Source: CAVORD01 sp963698535
Lineage (GTDB): Bacteria; Bacteroidota; Bacteroidia; Bacteroidales; VadinHA17
DNA: 64,000 nt
NCBI GenBank assembly: GCA_963698535.1
Contig: CAVORD010000001.1
Location: forward strand, 1,612,001 to 1,676,000
Reading direction: 5' to 3'
In this document: positions 19,316-29,146 of the stretch, in pieces
Layout: every line of letters begins with the position of its first letter
Numbering within the stretch: the stretch's first letter is position 1
The notes under the pieces: model-generated
What the model was told of the DNA's origin: nothing
Databases searched by the model: none
The model's input: the letters and a program-made list of their open reading frames with translations, nothing else
Program-made: the position numbers and the translations under genes

Positions 19316-20011
19316 ATGGAAAACGAATCATTCGATTTTAACAAACTTTTTGAAGAGTCAAAAAATACACTCCTCAATCCAAAGGAGTATTTTACTTCAA
19401 TGGTTGTTACAGGCGGACTTGTAGCTCCGGTTATTAAAGCAGCTGTTTATGGTCTTATCGCAGGTCTTCTCTCTTTTGTCTGGAGTCTGTTCCACCTTGG
19501 AGGAGCTACATCGAGTATGCTTGGTGGTGCGGTAGGTTTCATGGCGATAATCTTTTCGGTCATTGGTGCTCTTGTAGGCCTTTTCGTCGGTGCTATTATC
19601 CTGATGATTCTCTCTGCTATAGCAAAGGGGTCAACAGATTTCGAAGCCAATGTAAGGGTGTCGGCAAGTCTTCTTATTCTGATGCCGCTGGCTTCCCTGT
19701 TCAGTTTCTTCTCCGGCTTTAATCTTACTCTGGGAGCCATCGTATCGCTGCTGATCAATCTATATGGTCTCTGGCTGCTCTATAATGCACTCACAACAAC
19801 ACTAAAGGGAGATCAGCGCACATCCAAAATCGTGACGGTGGTACTGGCTGCACTTGTTGCAATAATGTTTATTGCAGGATTCGGTGCAAGGAAAAAGGCA
19901 GCTGACTTTTTCGGAAGTGATAATTATAAGGAGATGGAGCAACTTCAAAAAGAGATGAAAGAGTCTATCAAGGATTTGGAAAAAGAAGCTAAGAAACTAA
20001 ATGAGGATTAA
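19316..20011 (+). CDS. Yip1-like membrane protein
   Basis: 231 residues. A short N-terminal soluble part (FEESKNTLLNPKEYF) precedes five or so membrane segments, the usual plan of bacterial YIP1-domain proteins, and LNPKEYF is the conserved entry motif. The last 35 residues are strongly charged and helical, likely a coiled coil (EMEQLQKEMKESIKDLEKEA). Function unknown. A clear terminator follows at 20041. Confidence 0.75.
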   Translation: MENESFDFNKLFEESKNTLLNPKEYFTSMVVTGGLVAPVIKAAVYGLIAGLLSFVWSLFHLGGATSSMLGGAVGFMAIIFSVIGALVGLFVGAIILMILSAIAKGSTDFEANVRVSASLLILMPLASLFSFFSGFNLTLGAIVSLLINLYGLWLLYNALTTTLKGDQRTSKIVTVVLAALVAIMFIAGFGARKKAADFFGSDNYKEMEQLQKEMKESIKDLEKEAKKLNED

Positions 20012-20040
20012 GCATCCGGGCTTAACCATACTACCAAGCT

Positions 20041-20084
20041 AAAGCCTCGCTTTCTAATATTCTTATTTGGTGAGGCTTTTTTAT
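20041..20084 (+). terminator. Rho-independent-type terminator after the Yip1-like gene
   Basis: AAAGCCTC at 20041-20048 pairs with GAGGCTTT at 20072-20079, followed by a T run. The loop is about 23 bases. Confidence 0.75.
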
Positions 20085-20243
20085 TGTGCCATATCCATTA
20101 AACCCTACTCTCTTATATCCCCGGCATGAAGCTCAGATGAGCAGGTAACATCACCTTATATCTACAACATTTTATTGTATTTATTATATATATTAAGTTA
20201 CTAATAACATATTATATCGTATATTTATAATATAGTTGATCTT

Positions 20244-20522
20244 ATGAAAAGCAGAAAGATATACAACAGAATAAATGTGTTGCGTGAAGACTTGGGCCTT
20301 TCACGCAAAGAGCTTGCAGAGCGGACCGGAGTTAATTACCAGACAATAGGCTATATTGAAAGGGAGGAGTTTAACCCCAGCCTTGATCTTGCCTTCAGGT
20401 TTTCGGAGCTGTTTGGAATACCTGTTGAAATGATTTTTTCGACAAGACCGCAATTACCATTACTGGAAGAATTATCTTTAAAAAAATATTCAAAGAGTAA
20501 GAATAAATTATCAGGGAAATAG
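20244..20522 (+). CDS. XRE-family HTH transcriptional regulator
   Basis: 92 residues with a single Cro/C1-type helix-turn-helix (about 9-64: LGLSRKELAERTGVNYQTIG). The short tail is basic. Stand-alone regulators of this size are often next to a small membrane-protein gene they control, but none is adjacent here. The upstream 80 bases are very AT-rich and probably carry its promoter and operator. Confidence 0.9.
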   Translation: MKSRKIYNRINVLREDLGLSRKELAERTGVNYQTIGYIEREEFNPSLDLAFRFSELFGIPVEMIFSTRPQLPLLEELSLKKYSKSKNKLSGK

Positions 20523-20681
20523 TCACAGGCATTGCTTAACAGATATAGAGTGTGTACAGATCCCGGGACCATTAAAGGCGGTTTGTTACTCACTGAAAAG
20601 ATAAAATTAATCCTTATCCCGGGTTTGTGAAAAGGGGAACCAGGTAATATCCCCGGATAAAAGAACAAAAAAAGTATAATA

Positions 20682-21413
20682 ATGGACGAAAAAGTCAATA
20701 GTGGGGAGGTTGCTGATTATTACAACAAGTTCAGCTCATCACAGGTAAAAACAGGAGCCAATCTCCGGCATTACACACTCATCAATGAGCTTATAAGACA
20801 TGGATTGAGGAGAGACAGCAATATTCTTGAGATAGGGTGCGGGGTTGGCGTTTTTACATCCATGATAGCATCATTTGCTACCAGAGGCAATATTGTGGCT
20901 ACTGATATCAGTGGTGAAAGTGTTGAACTGGCAAGGGCAAGAACCGGTTTTCATAAAAGCATGAAGTTTTTCACTACTGATATGTCAGACTTCGCTGCAG
21001 AGATGAAATTTGATTTCATCGTTCTCGCCGACGTTCTGGAACACATCCCATTTGAAGCTTACGGAGATCTTTTCACGAAACTTGCAGGAGCCATGCATGA
21101 AGGATCAATAATTTTCGCCAGCGTCCCCAATCCTTCACATCTCGAGTTTCTGCACAGGGAGCAGCCGGAAAAATTACAAATCATCGATCAGCCGGTCCAT
21201 ACCGATATTTTATCCGGCAGCATCTATGCTGCCGGCATAGTACTGCTGGAGCAAAAGGCTCTAAAGATATTCCACACAGAAACGGATTATACCCTTTTCA
21301 TTATGACCTTAAAACCTTTCTATAAGGCAATTACAGAAATATCGACACTTGAAAAGATCACAAAGAAGCTTTTCCGGCGTATGAAGTATAATTTTGCTCT
21401 GATAAAGGGCTGA
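20682..21413 (+). CDS. Class I SAM-dependent methyltransferase
   Basis: 243 residues with SAM-binding motif I (ILEIGCGVGVFT, about 46-57), an acidic end of strand 2 (ATDIS) and the post-motif VLADVLEHIPFE. The fold matches UbiE/BioC-like methyltransferases; the substrate is not visible. The stop codon shares one base with the start of the next gene, a glycosyltransferase, so the two are translationally coupled and probably act on the same glycan or lipid. Confidence 0.9.
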   Translation: MDEKVNSGEVADYYNKFSSSQVKTGANLRHYTLINELIRHGLRRDSNILEIGCGVGVFTSMIASFATRGNIVATDISGESVELARARTGFHKSMKFFTTDMSDFAAEMKFDFIVLADVLEHIPFEAYGDLFTKLAGAMHEGSIIFASVPNPSHLEFLHREQPEKLQIIDQPVHTDILSGSIYAAGIVLLEQKALKIFHTETDYTLFIMTLKPFYKAITEISTLEKITKKLFRRMKYNFALIKG

Positions 21414-22477
21414 TGAAGAAGATAATCTATATTTCCCCCTCCCGGTCATCATTTGTTGAAAGGGACATTCGCTTTCTGGGGAACCATTTTAAGGTATTAG
21501 CGCCCCAGTTAAACTGGAACAATAAGCTGTTGTTACCGATTACCATGGTACGTCAGAAACTTTTTCTGCTAAGGTATATCTGGTCCGCAGAGGCAATAAT
21601 CATAATGTTTGGCGGATACTGGTCCGTAGTGCCTGTAGTTCTCGGAAGAATAACAGGCAAGCCTGTATATATTATCACGGGTGGTACCGATTGTGTCTCC
21701 TTTCCCGAGTATAATTACGGAAGTCTCCGTAAACCTCTACTCTCCAGGGTTATCGGTATCTCTTTCCGTTTTGCCACAAGGATATTACCCGTGTCGCAAA
21801 CCCTGGTCGACTCAGAATACAGTTACGATAAGGTTTTGATCAAAAAGCAGGGATTTCTCAATTTCTTTCCTAAGATCAGCACCCCATACACTGTCATACA
21901 TAATGGTTATGACCATACGGAGTACTCCCGGGGAACAAAAATGAAGGACTTTAACAGCTTCCTTACTGTAGCATTTATATCCGACCATACCAGATTTTTG
22001 CTTAAGGGAGGTGATATGATCATTGACCTTGCAAAAGAGAAGCCTGATATGAACTTCACCATTGCAGGCCTCTCCTCTGATATGATCGGCCAGCTTGCTC
22101 CCCTGATTCCCGGAAATTTAAAACTGCTGCCACCTGTGTCGAGTAAAGAAGCAAAGATACTCATGGAAGCTGCTGGTATCTATCTCTCCTTATCGCTATC
22201 TGAAGGATTTCCAAATGCTATTTGTGAGGCGATGTTAATGGGATGTATACCTGTCGGTTCTGATGTGGGAGCAACTTCAGAGATAATTGGCGACACCGGA
22301 TTCATTATAAAGGAGAAGAAAAAAGAGCTGTTATTAACCGCGATAAACAGACTGATAGCACTGCCGATCATAAATAAAGAGGAACTCTCATCAGGTGCCC
22401 GCAAAAGGATCGTTGATAATTTCTCCCTTTCCAGACGGGAAGAAAAGCTGATTGAGGTCCTGACCGGCAAACAGTGA
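21413..22477 (+). CDS. Glycosyltransferase family 4 (GT-B)
   Basis: 354 residues. The C-terminal domain has the GT4 donor-site pattern SLSEGFPNAICEAMLMGCIP with GSDVGATSEI (about 260-293), where the two Glu form the EX7E motif. The N-terminal half is less conserved. It most likely transfers a nucleotide sugar to a surface glycan or lipid. Overlaps the upstream methyltransferase by one base; no other polysaccharide genes are nearby. Confidence 0.9.
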   Translation: MKKIIYISPSRSSFVERDIRFLGNHFKVLAPQLNWNNKLLLPITMVRQKLFLLRYIWSAEAIIIMFGGYWSVVPVVLGRITGKPVYIITGGTDCVSFPEYNYGSLRKPLLSRVIGISFRFATRILPVSQTLVDSEYSYDKVLIKKQGFLNFFPKISTPYTVIHNGYDHTEYSRGTKMKDFNSFLTVAFISDHTRFLLKGGDMIIDLAKEKPDMNFTIAGLSSDMIGQLAPLIPGNLKLLPPVSSKEAKILMEAAGIYLSLSLSEGFPNAICEAMLMGCIPVGSDVGATSEIIGDTGFIIKEKKKELLLTAINRLIALPIINKEELSSGARKRIVDNFSLSRREEKLIEVLTGKQ

Positions 22478-22591
22478 ATTATGGCAGTGATATGACAAAA
22501 CAGGAGATACAATTTAAAGCTGCCATCGCGGGGCAAACTGTTCCAGATTAGCCAAAAACTCGTAACTTGCTAAAGAATTAAAATCATAATT

Positions 22592-23234
22592 ATGAAATCG
22601 ATTATTACAGTCATATTATTACTGTTTGCAATTACAATTTCGGCCCAGGAAAGAGTGGTAACAGGAGTAGTTAAGTCCTTTGATACATATTACCTTCAAA
22701 ACGCCAAGGTAATTTCCAAAAGGACAAAATCTTCAGTAGCGACTGACTCAACCGGAAGGTTTTCGATTGTTTGCGGCGAAAAAGATGCCCTCACATTTAA
22801 GGCTAGCGGTTTCTTAACACAAACCGTTAACCTGAAGGATAAAGACTCTTTGGTCATTAACATGATATTCAAAGGGGAAAAGTATACCAATGAGGTGGTA
22901 AACAATGGCTACATGAGTTCTGAAAATCTCACACATGCTATCATCACATCTTTCCGAAAAGAACAATGAATTTTCAATGTATACCTCCATTTACGAGTTA
23001 ATTACAGGGAGATTCCCCGGTGTTAAGGTCAGCGGAAACAGTATCGTTATCAGAAACTCCGGGAACCTGTACGGCAATTACGAGGCCCTTCTTATTGTTA
23101 ATGGAGCTGCTGTTTCTGATATTTCCAGTATTAGTCCGTCTGAAGTTAAAACCATCGACATCCTTAAAGATTCTTCTGCAGCAATATATGGTGTCAGAGG
23201 AGCCGGAGGTGTTGTGGTAATTGTTACCAAATAG
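22592..23234 (+). pseudogene. CarboxypepD_reg-like / TonB-plug-like protein, frame broken once
   Basis: The first part (signal peptide ending ISAQE, then VVTGVVKSFDTYYLQNAKV ... GRFSI) is a CarboxypepD_reg-like beta domain. It runs out of frame at 22969. The second part (22935-23234) continues with SHLSEKNNEFSMYTSIYELI, RFPGVKV, ALLIVNGAAV and DILKDSSAAIYGVRGAGGVV, which is a TonB plug domain. The joined reading needs one base removed near 22940-22950, giving about 213 residues. Stand-alone plug proteins of this kind, without a barrel, are common in Bacteroidota and their role is unclear. The break may be a sequencing indel or a real lesion. Confidence 0.8.
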
Positions 23235-23261
23235 AGGTTTCACCTTTCATATTTACCGGAA

Positions 23262-24398
23262 ATGAAGTACCTGCTTTCAGTGTTTCTTATCATTGTATCA
23301 GGATCGGTTCTTAATTGTCAGGAGGCAAAAAGAACAAGGGATTATGGTATTAAGACAGGCATCTTTTCTCCAGGAAGGTATAATGCAATAACCGATGTGG
23401 AAGGTGTAAGGGTTGGCCATGTAACAATAGACAACGGACAAGAGATACATACTGGTGTGACTGCCATTCTCCCGCATTCCGGCAACATTTTCAAAGAGAA
23501 AGTACCGGCAGCGATCTTTACCTACAACGGTTTTGGGAAACTGGCTGGATACACACAGGTAAATGAACTTGGCAATATTGAAACTCCTGTCATTCTCACC
23601 AACACGCTTAGTGTACCTGTTGCCTGCGAAGCACTGATAGAACATACACTCGCTCTGCCAGGCAATGAAGAAGTAAGGTCAGTTAACCCTGTCGTTGGTG
23701 AGACCAATGATGGCTATCTTAACGATATCAGGGGTTTAAAAGTAAAAAAAGAGGATGTTCTCAGAGCTATAAATTCATCATCAACCGGGCCTGTGAAAGA
23801 GGGTTCGGTGGGTGCCGGTCGCGGAACAGTGTGCTTCGGCTACAAAGGTGGTATCGGAACCTCCTCCCGGGTCCTGCCCGTATCGCTGGGAGGTTATACG
23901 GTAGGTGTTCTTGTTCAGACAAATTTTGGGGGAGTGCTGACTATCGCGGGCGTACCTGTTGGAAAAGAGACAGGGTCATATCCCTACAAAGGTGAAATTG
24001 ATCCTACCCCGGATGGATCGTGCATGATAGTAGTTGCAACAGACGCCCCTCTGAGCGACCGCAATTTAATGCGACTGGCACGGCGTGCAATGCTTGGACT
24101 CGCCCGTACCGGAGGTATGGGGTCAAACGGATCGGGCGACTATGTCATAGCCTTTTCCACAGCTAAGGAGTTAAGGATCAGCGATGGGCCTAAGGGTGAG
24201 CTCCTAACTACCAGAGTACTTCGCAATGAAGACACCTCTCCTCTTTTTCAGGCTGTTGCTGAGGCTACAGAGGAGGCTATTATAAACTCTCTGTTTGCAG
24301 CTGAACCATTTACCGGAAGGAACGGGAACAGGGTTGATAAACTTCCTGTCGCTAAAATTGTTGATATAATAAGGAGACAGAGCGATCAAATAAAATAG
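23262..24398 (+). CDS. P1-family (DmpA-type) aminopeptidase
   Basis: 378 residues with an N-terminal signal, possibly a lipoprotein (SVLNC, Cys19). The family signature is clear: NAITDVEGVRVGHVT, VNPVVGETNDGYLND and GGIGTSSR (197-203), where autocleavage before the Thr/Ser is expected to release an N-terminal nucleophile. Members remove N-terminal residues from peptides or beta-peptides. Secretion suggests a periplasmic or surface role. It follows the broken plug gene by 27 bases. Confidence 0.92.
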   Translation: MKYLLSVFLIIVSGSVLNCQEAKRTRDYGIKTGIFSPGRYNAITDVEGVRVGHVTIDNGQEIHTGVTAILPHSGNIFKEKVPAAIFTYNGFGKLAGYTQVNELGNIETPVILTNTLSVPVACEALIEHTLALPGNEEVRSVNPVVGETNDGYLNDIRGLKVKKEDVLRAINSSSTGPVKEGSVGAGRGTVCFGYKGGIGTSSRVLPVSLGGYTVGVLVQTNFGGVLTIAGVPVGKETGSYPYKGEIDPTPDGSCMIVVATDAPLSDRNLMRLARRAMLGLARTGGMGSNGSGDYVIAFSTAKELRISDGPKGELLTTRVLRNEDTSPLFQAVAEATEEAIINSLFAAEPFTGRNGNRVDKLPVAKIVDIIRRQSDQIK

Positions 24399-24423
24399 TA
24401 AAACTCACTTAATCTTTATAGAT

Positions 24424-24924
24424 ATGACATCACTGGAAGAAAAGCAGGAAATAACAGAACCTGCCGGTAAATTGAATGCCGGTTCTGTTGTAGGTAAATA
24501 TCTGTGGATTTTTGAATTATCACTGCTGGCAGTTTATCTTATAGTTGTTATTTCCGGAATCCCGTTTAACGACAAGAGAATACTTACGGGTGTGCTTGCG
24601 GTCTTTGCTGTATTATACCTTATTGCCGGAATTTGGGGAAGGGATTTTGAAACAAAAAAGGGCTGGAGGCATTTCATTAATTCCGGAGGCCTTGTTATTC
24701 TCTCTTTTGCTCTTATGGCACTGATCTATTTCTTCAGAGGATGGCCATGGGCAAACGCAATATTGATAATTATCGCGATAGGATTGGTAGTAATAGTTCT
24801 ATTGAGCTTAACCACCCTTAAAGGAGGTAAAGGTAGTTTCACAGAGAAGCTGCTTATTGCAAGGCTTCTTGCTGTGACAATCCTCCTGTTGCTGGTGATA
24901 CTGGTCGAATTTCTCAGGGCTTAA
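24424..24924 (+). CDS. Membrane protein of unknown function
   Basis: 166 residues; a 25-residue hydrophilic N-terminus, then about five hydrophobic segments. No motif recognised. It lies 25 bases after the P1 peptidase and 18 bases before the Ca/Na antiporter, so it is probably in their operon. Confidence 0.7.
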   Translation: MTSLEEKQEITEPAGKLNAGSVVGKYLWIFELSLLAVYLIVVISGIPFNDKRILTGVLAVFAVLYLIAGIWGRDFETKKGWRHFINSGGLVILSFALMALIYFFRGWPWANAILIIIAIGLVVIVLLSLTTLKGGKGSFTEKLLIARLLAVTILLLLVILVEFLRA

Positions 24925-24942
24925 CAATTTTATTCTGTTTTT

Positions 24943-25893
24943 ATGGTCAACCTGATAATACTTGCCGTTGGATTTGCAGCTCTGGTTTATGGCGCTAACT
25001 TACTGGTAGATGGTGCTGCATCACTTGCAAAGAGGTTTAATATCCCAAATATTGTAATTGGTCTAACCATTGTTGCTTTCGGGACCTCTGCCCCGGAACT
25101 GGTAGTAAATGTTTTTGCCTCATTAAAAGGTGAATCGGGGATCACTCTGGGGAACGTAATTGGAAGTAATATCTTCAATGTGCTTTTTATTCTGGGTGTA
25201 ACTGCAATAATACGCCCTCTCAGGGTCACATCCGGAACCACATGGATAGAGGTGCCGCTTGCGTTACTGGCCGCCCTTGCTGTCTTACTTCTTGCTTTTG
25301 ACAATATGGGAGATAAAGATGCCCAGACCATCATCTCCCGCAATGACGGATTAGTACTGCTATTGTTCTTCACAATTTTCCTGGTTTACAATGCAATGGC
25401 TTCAAAAAAGGGAGGTATTCAGGAGGAGGTACAGGTAAGGCAACTTTCTTCTCTTCTTATAACTGTTTTTATTGTGGGCGGACTGGTATTACTCGTTGCC
25501 GGCGGTAAAGCAATTGTATACTCCGCAGTCGATATTGCCAGGATGCTGGGTATTTCCGAAAGGGTTATTGGTCTGACTATAGTATCCATAGGCACATCCC
25601 TGCCTGAACTTGCCACCTCTGTAGCTGCAGCCAGAAAGGGTAACGTCGACATTGCTATCGGCAATGTGGTAGGATCGAATATTTTCAATATATTCTTTAT
25701 CCTCGGTATCTCAGCTACTATTTCATCGGTACCGGTATCACTTCTCTCCCTCACCGACCTGTGGGTAAATATCGGGGCAGGTCTCTTGCTTTTCATTTTC
25801 ATCTTTACGGGCAAAGGGAGACAGCTGGACAGATGGGAAGGCATCAGCTTTCTGGTGATCTACATAGCATATATTACATTCCTGCTGTTCTGA
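24943..25893 (+). CDS. Calcium/sodium antiporter (CaCA family, YrbG-like)
   Basis: 316 residues, ten predicted membrane segments. The two alpha repeats characteristic of the family are intact: GTSAPELVVN with GNVIGSNIFNV (N-terminal half) and GTSLPELATS with GNVVGSNIFNIFF (C-terminal half). It exchanges cytoplasmic Ca2+ for Na+ or H+. Confidence 0.95.
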   Translation: MVNLIILAVGFAALVYGANLLVDGAASLAKRFNIPNIVIGLTIVAFGTSAPELVVNVFASLKGESGITLGNVIGSNIFNVLFILGVTAIIRPLRVTSGTTWIEVPLALLAALAVLLLAFDNMGDKDAQTIISRNDGLVLLLFFTIFLVYNAMASKKGGIQEEVQVRQLSSLLITVFIVGGLVLLVAGGKAIVYSAVDIARMLGISERVIGLTIVSIGTSLPELATSVAAARKGNVDIAIGNVVGSNIFNIFFILGISATISSVPVSLLSLTDLWVNIGAGLLLFIFIFTGKGRQLDRWEGISFLVIYIAYITFLLF

Positions 25894-26097
25894 TTGCTTT
25901 AACCTGAATATCCGGTATGCATTCTCTTCAATCAACTAAATGCGACCGGTATGGCATAGGCCCCTCATTGCAAAAAACCTGATAAATCTCCATATCTTTG
26001 GGCATTTTCCGGGTTACTCCATCTATTTTAGCTATTTTATAAGATCAGCCATATTACGGGTAAACGGAAAATAAATTAAGACAGAAACCAAAATTTT

Positions 26098-27632
26098 ATG
26101 AAAGAGATAGGATCGATAGAGCTACGTAAACTAACAATAGATGATTATCAGGGACTAAAAAGCACCATGCAGGATGCATATAGAAACTGGCCGGGTATTC
26201 ATTGGAATGAAGAGCATCTTGAAATCTTGCTCAATATCTTTCCCTGAAGGACAAATAGCTATTATCGCCGACGGAGAAGTGGCAGGATGTGCACTCTCAA
26301 TAATTGTTAAGTACGAACTATTCGGTGATGATCACACTTATGAGGAGATCACCGGTGGGTATACTTTCAGTACACACAACCCAAGGGGTGAGACTCTTTA
26401 CGGGATAGATGTCTTTGTAAGGCCCGACTTCAGAGGACTTCGCCTGGGCAGAAGGTTGTATGATGAGCGCAAGGAGTTATGTGAAAAACTTAACCTTAAA
26501 GCCATAACATTCGGGGGCCGGATACCGAACTATCACACCCATGCTGCAGAACTTAGTCCGAAGGAGTTTATTGCAAAGGTTAAGCATAAGGAGTTATTCG
26601 ATCCGACTCTCACCTTTCAGCTTTCCAATGATTTCCATGTAAAAAAAGTGCTTAAAGGATACCTTCCCGGTGATAAGGAGTCGAAAGAGTATGCCGTATT
26701 GCTGCAATGGGATAATATCTATTACAGGAAACCCGATCAGAAGCAGTCGAGCTACAAAAGCGTGGTGCGATTAGGATTGGTTCAATGGCAGATGCGATCG
26801 TACAAGGGTCTGGACGAGATGTTCGAACAGGTAGAGTTCTTTATCGATGCGGTGTCAGGGTACAAGAGCGATTTTGCCTTATTCCCGGAGTTCTTCAATG
26901 CACCTCTGATGGCTGAATACAACCACCTTAAAGAGGCCGAGGCAATAAGAAGTCTGGCCATATATACCGACGAGATACGAGACCGTTTTCTTAAACTGGC
27001 TATTGCCTACAATGTAAACATAGTAACAGGAAGTTTCCCATATATCAGGGATGAGAAACTGATAAACATAGGATACGTCTGCCGCAGAAACGGCACGTAC
27101 GAGTCGTTCGAGAAGATACATATCACTCCCGACGAGTCAAAGGTGTGGGGTATGGTGGGCGGAAATAAGATAAAGATCATTGAAACAGATTGTGGTCCGG
27201 TTGGTGTTCTGATATGTTACGATGTTGAATTCCCTGAGCTTTCACGTATTCTTGCCGACCAGGGGATGAAAATACTTTTCGTTCCCTTCCTCACCGATAC
27301 CCAGAACGGATATTCCCGGGTAAGGTATTGCGCCAGGGCCAGGGCCATTGAGAATGAGTGCTATGTGGCTATTGCCGGAAGTGTCGGCAACCTGCCCAAA
27401 GGTTCATAATATGGATATGCAATACGCACAGTCGGTGGTATTCACACCATGCGACTTTGCATTTCCCACAACAGGTATTAAGGCAGAAGCCACTCCAAAT
27501 ACCGAGATGATGCTTATTGTGGATGTTGACTTTGATCTCTTGCGCGAACTTCACTCCTATGGGGCTGTAAGAAATCTTAAGGACCGAAGAAAAGATATTT
27601 TCAAGGTGGAACTATGCAATAAGCTAAAATAG
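26098..27632 (+). pseudogene. GNAT acetyltransferase-carbon/nitrogen hydrolase fusion, frame broken twice
   Basis: From the ATG at 26098 the protein reads KEIGSIELRKLTIDDYQGLK ... LLNIFP and stops at about 26247. Removing one C from the CCC before that TGA continues in frame as EGQIAIIADGEVAGCALS. The GNAT part has the acetyl-CoA loop FRGLRLGRRLYDERKE. The nitrilase part has its three catalytic residues in LFPEFF (Glu), FEKIHITPDE (Lys) and LICYDVEFPE (Cys). A second break near 27399-27404 (NLPKGS-stop versus NLPKVHNMDMQYAQ) again needs one base removed. The repaired product is about 510 residues, the usual size of this bifunctional family. Substrates are unknown. Confidence 0.85.
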
Positions 27633-27727
27633 AGAGGAACAGTGCCCCTATTATCAGATTTACTGCTGTAGATCATTAACCCATTTAAAAGAATATACCC
27701 TATATTGCATATCAACAAATTTTCAAA

Positions 27728-28438
27728 ATGACCGAATCTCTGGGATTATTATCATTTACGGCAATCTCGATCGGAGTTATTCACACCGTTCTGGGTCCCG
27801 ATCATTACCTTCCTTTTGTTATGCTGGGTAAGGCCAGGGAATGGAATTTACGCCGGACAGTTATTATCACTGTTATCGCAGGTATCGGTCATGTACTTGG
27901 ATCTGTCATACTTGGTTTTATAGGAATAGCCATCGGTATTTCTGTTTTCAAGCTTGAAACAATAGAATCATTCAGGGGTGATATTGCAGCCTGGTTACTA
28001 ATTGCATTCGGACTCGTCTATATGGTTATTAGCCTGAGGAATATCATAAAAAAGCAACGGCATACACATAAACATATTCATCCCGACGGCACCACCCATC
28101 TGCACGAACATAATCACATGAAAGAGCATGGGCATTTGCATGTCTCCGATCCTCTCAAAACCACACCGTGGGTGTTGTTTATAATCTTTGTTTTCGGTCC
28201 GTGTGAGCCACTTATTCCTGTGCTTATGTACCCTGCTGCTCAGGGCAGTACAGGTGGCGTTCTGGTAGTTGCAACGCTCTTCTCCATTGCAACGATATTT
28301 ACCATGGTCGCAATGGTACTTCTGCTACGGTTCGGACTCACCAGTATAAGTCTGAAACCGATTGAGAAATATAACCATGTAATTGCCGGGTTTGTTATAC
28401 TCTTGTCAGGAGTGGCCATACGTTTCCTCGGATTGTAA
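27728..28438 (+). CDS. NicO/UreH-like membrane protein with His-rich loop, possible metal transporter
   Basis: 236 residues, about six membrane segments. The first segment has HTVLGPDHYLPF, similar to the H-x(4-5)-DH metal motif of nickel/cobalt permeases. Between segments 3 and 4 (about 113-140) lies a His-rich loop (HTHKHIHPDGTTHLHEHNH) like that of RcnA-type exporters. Transport of nickel, cobalt or another divalent metal is a reasonable inference; the substrate and direction are not shown. It could serve the hydrogenase implied by hydF, but that enzyme is iron-only, so no link is claimed. Confidence 0.8.
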   Translation: MTESLGLLSFTAISIGVIHTVLGPDHYLPFVMLGKAREWNLRRTVIITVIAGIGHVLGSVILGFIGIAIGISVFKLETIESFRGDIAAWLLIAFGLVYMVISLRNIIKKQRHTHKHIHPDGTTHLHEHNHMKEHGHLHVSDPLKTTPWVLFIIFVFGPCEPLIPVLMYPAAQGSTGGVLVVATLFSIATIFTMVAMVLLLRFGLTSISLKPIEKYNHVIAGFVILLSGVAIRFLGL

Positions 28439-28486
28439 CCACCCAATGATTACAGCCAAAAGAAGGCCTCATTCAGTTATAATTAG

Positions 28487-28494
28487 TAGCTTTG
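28487..28494 (+). promoter_or_regulatory. -7-like element upstream of the DUF4290 gene
   Basis: TAGCTTTG matches TAnnTTTG exactly and lies 17 bases before the start codon. No good TTTG is present at -33 spacing, so support is partial. Confidence 0.4.
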
Positions 28495-28510
28495 CATAAA
28501 ATAGACAGAA

Positions 28511-29146
28511 ATGAGTTTTGATTACAATACACAGCGTGAAGATATGGCCCTGCCGGAATATGGCAGGAGCATCCAGATAATGGTCGATCATATTAAGACG
28601 ATAGAAGACAGGGAGGAAAGAAACAGAGCGGCCAGAACAATTATCCAGATAATGGGGAATCTGAATCCCCATCTGAGAGACCTCGATGATTTCAGGCACA
28701 AACTATGGGATCATCTATATATTATTGCAGGGTTCAATCTGGATATAGATTCACCTTACCCTATGCCGGAACCGTCTAAGTTTATTGAGAAACCCGACAT
28801 TATACCTTACCACAACGGCAGTATTAAGATCCTGCACTACGGCAGAATTATCGAGATGATGATAGATTCGGCCTCCAAAATGGAGGATGGGGAAGAGAAG
28901 GAGTACCTCACATCTCTTATCGTTAACCAGATGAAAAAACTTTACCTTACCTGGAACCAGGGAACGGTTAGTGACGATTTGATCATCAAAGATCTGGGCA
29001 CCCTCTCCAAGGGCCAATTAAAGGTAACCGAAGGTATTAAGATACTTGAGGCCCGCGAGCTTCTGGGTCCGAAAAAGAAGAAGCCTATTGTCAAAGGGAA
29101 ACAGGGTAAACAATACGGAAAGAAAAAACTTTATAGCAAACATTAA
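28511..29146 (+). CDS. DUF4290 family protein
   Basis: 211 residues. The start FDYNTQREDMALPEYGRSIQ and the stretch TIEDREERNRAA are characteristic of DUF4290, a Bacteroidota family of unknown function. The protein is mainly helical and soluble with a Lys-rich tail (GPKKKKPIVKGKQGKQYGKK). Its stop shares one base with the murA start, so the two are coupled; this order is common in the phylum and hints at a tie to wall synthesis. Confidence 0.9.
   Translation: MSFDYNTQREDMALPEYGRSIQIMVDHIKTIEDREERNRAARTIIQIMGNLNPHLRDLDDFRHKLWDHLYIIAGFNLDIDSPYPMPEPSKFIEKPDIIPYHNGSIKILHYGRIIEMMIDSASKMEDGEEKEYLTSLIVNQMKKLYLTWNQGTVSDDLIIKDLGTLSKGQLKVTEGIKILEARELLGPKKKKPIVKGKQGKQYGKKKLYSKH

Noticed and set aside
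26240..26250. Programmed +1 frameshift as the explanation of the GNAT-nitrilase break
   Set aside because: A second break in the same gene and two in other genes show the same one-base pattern without such a context, so indels are simpler; kept only as a low-interest finding.
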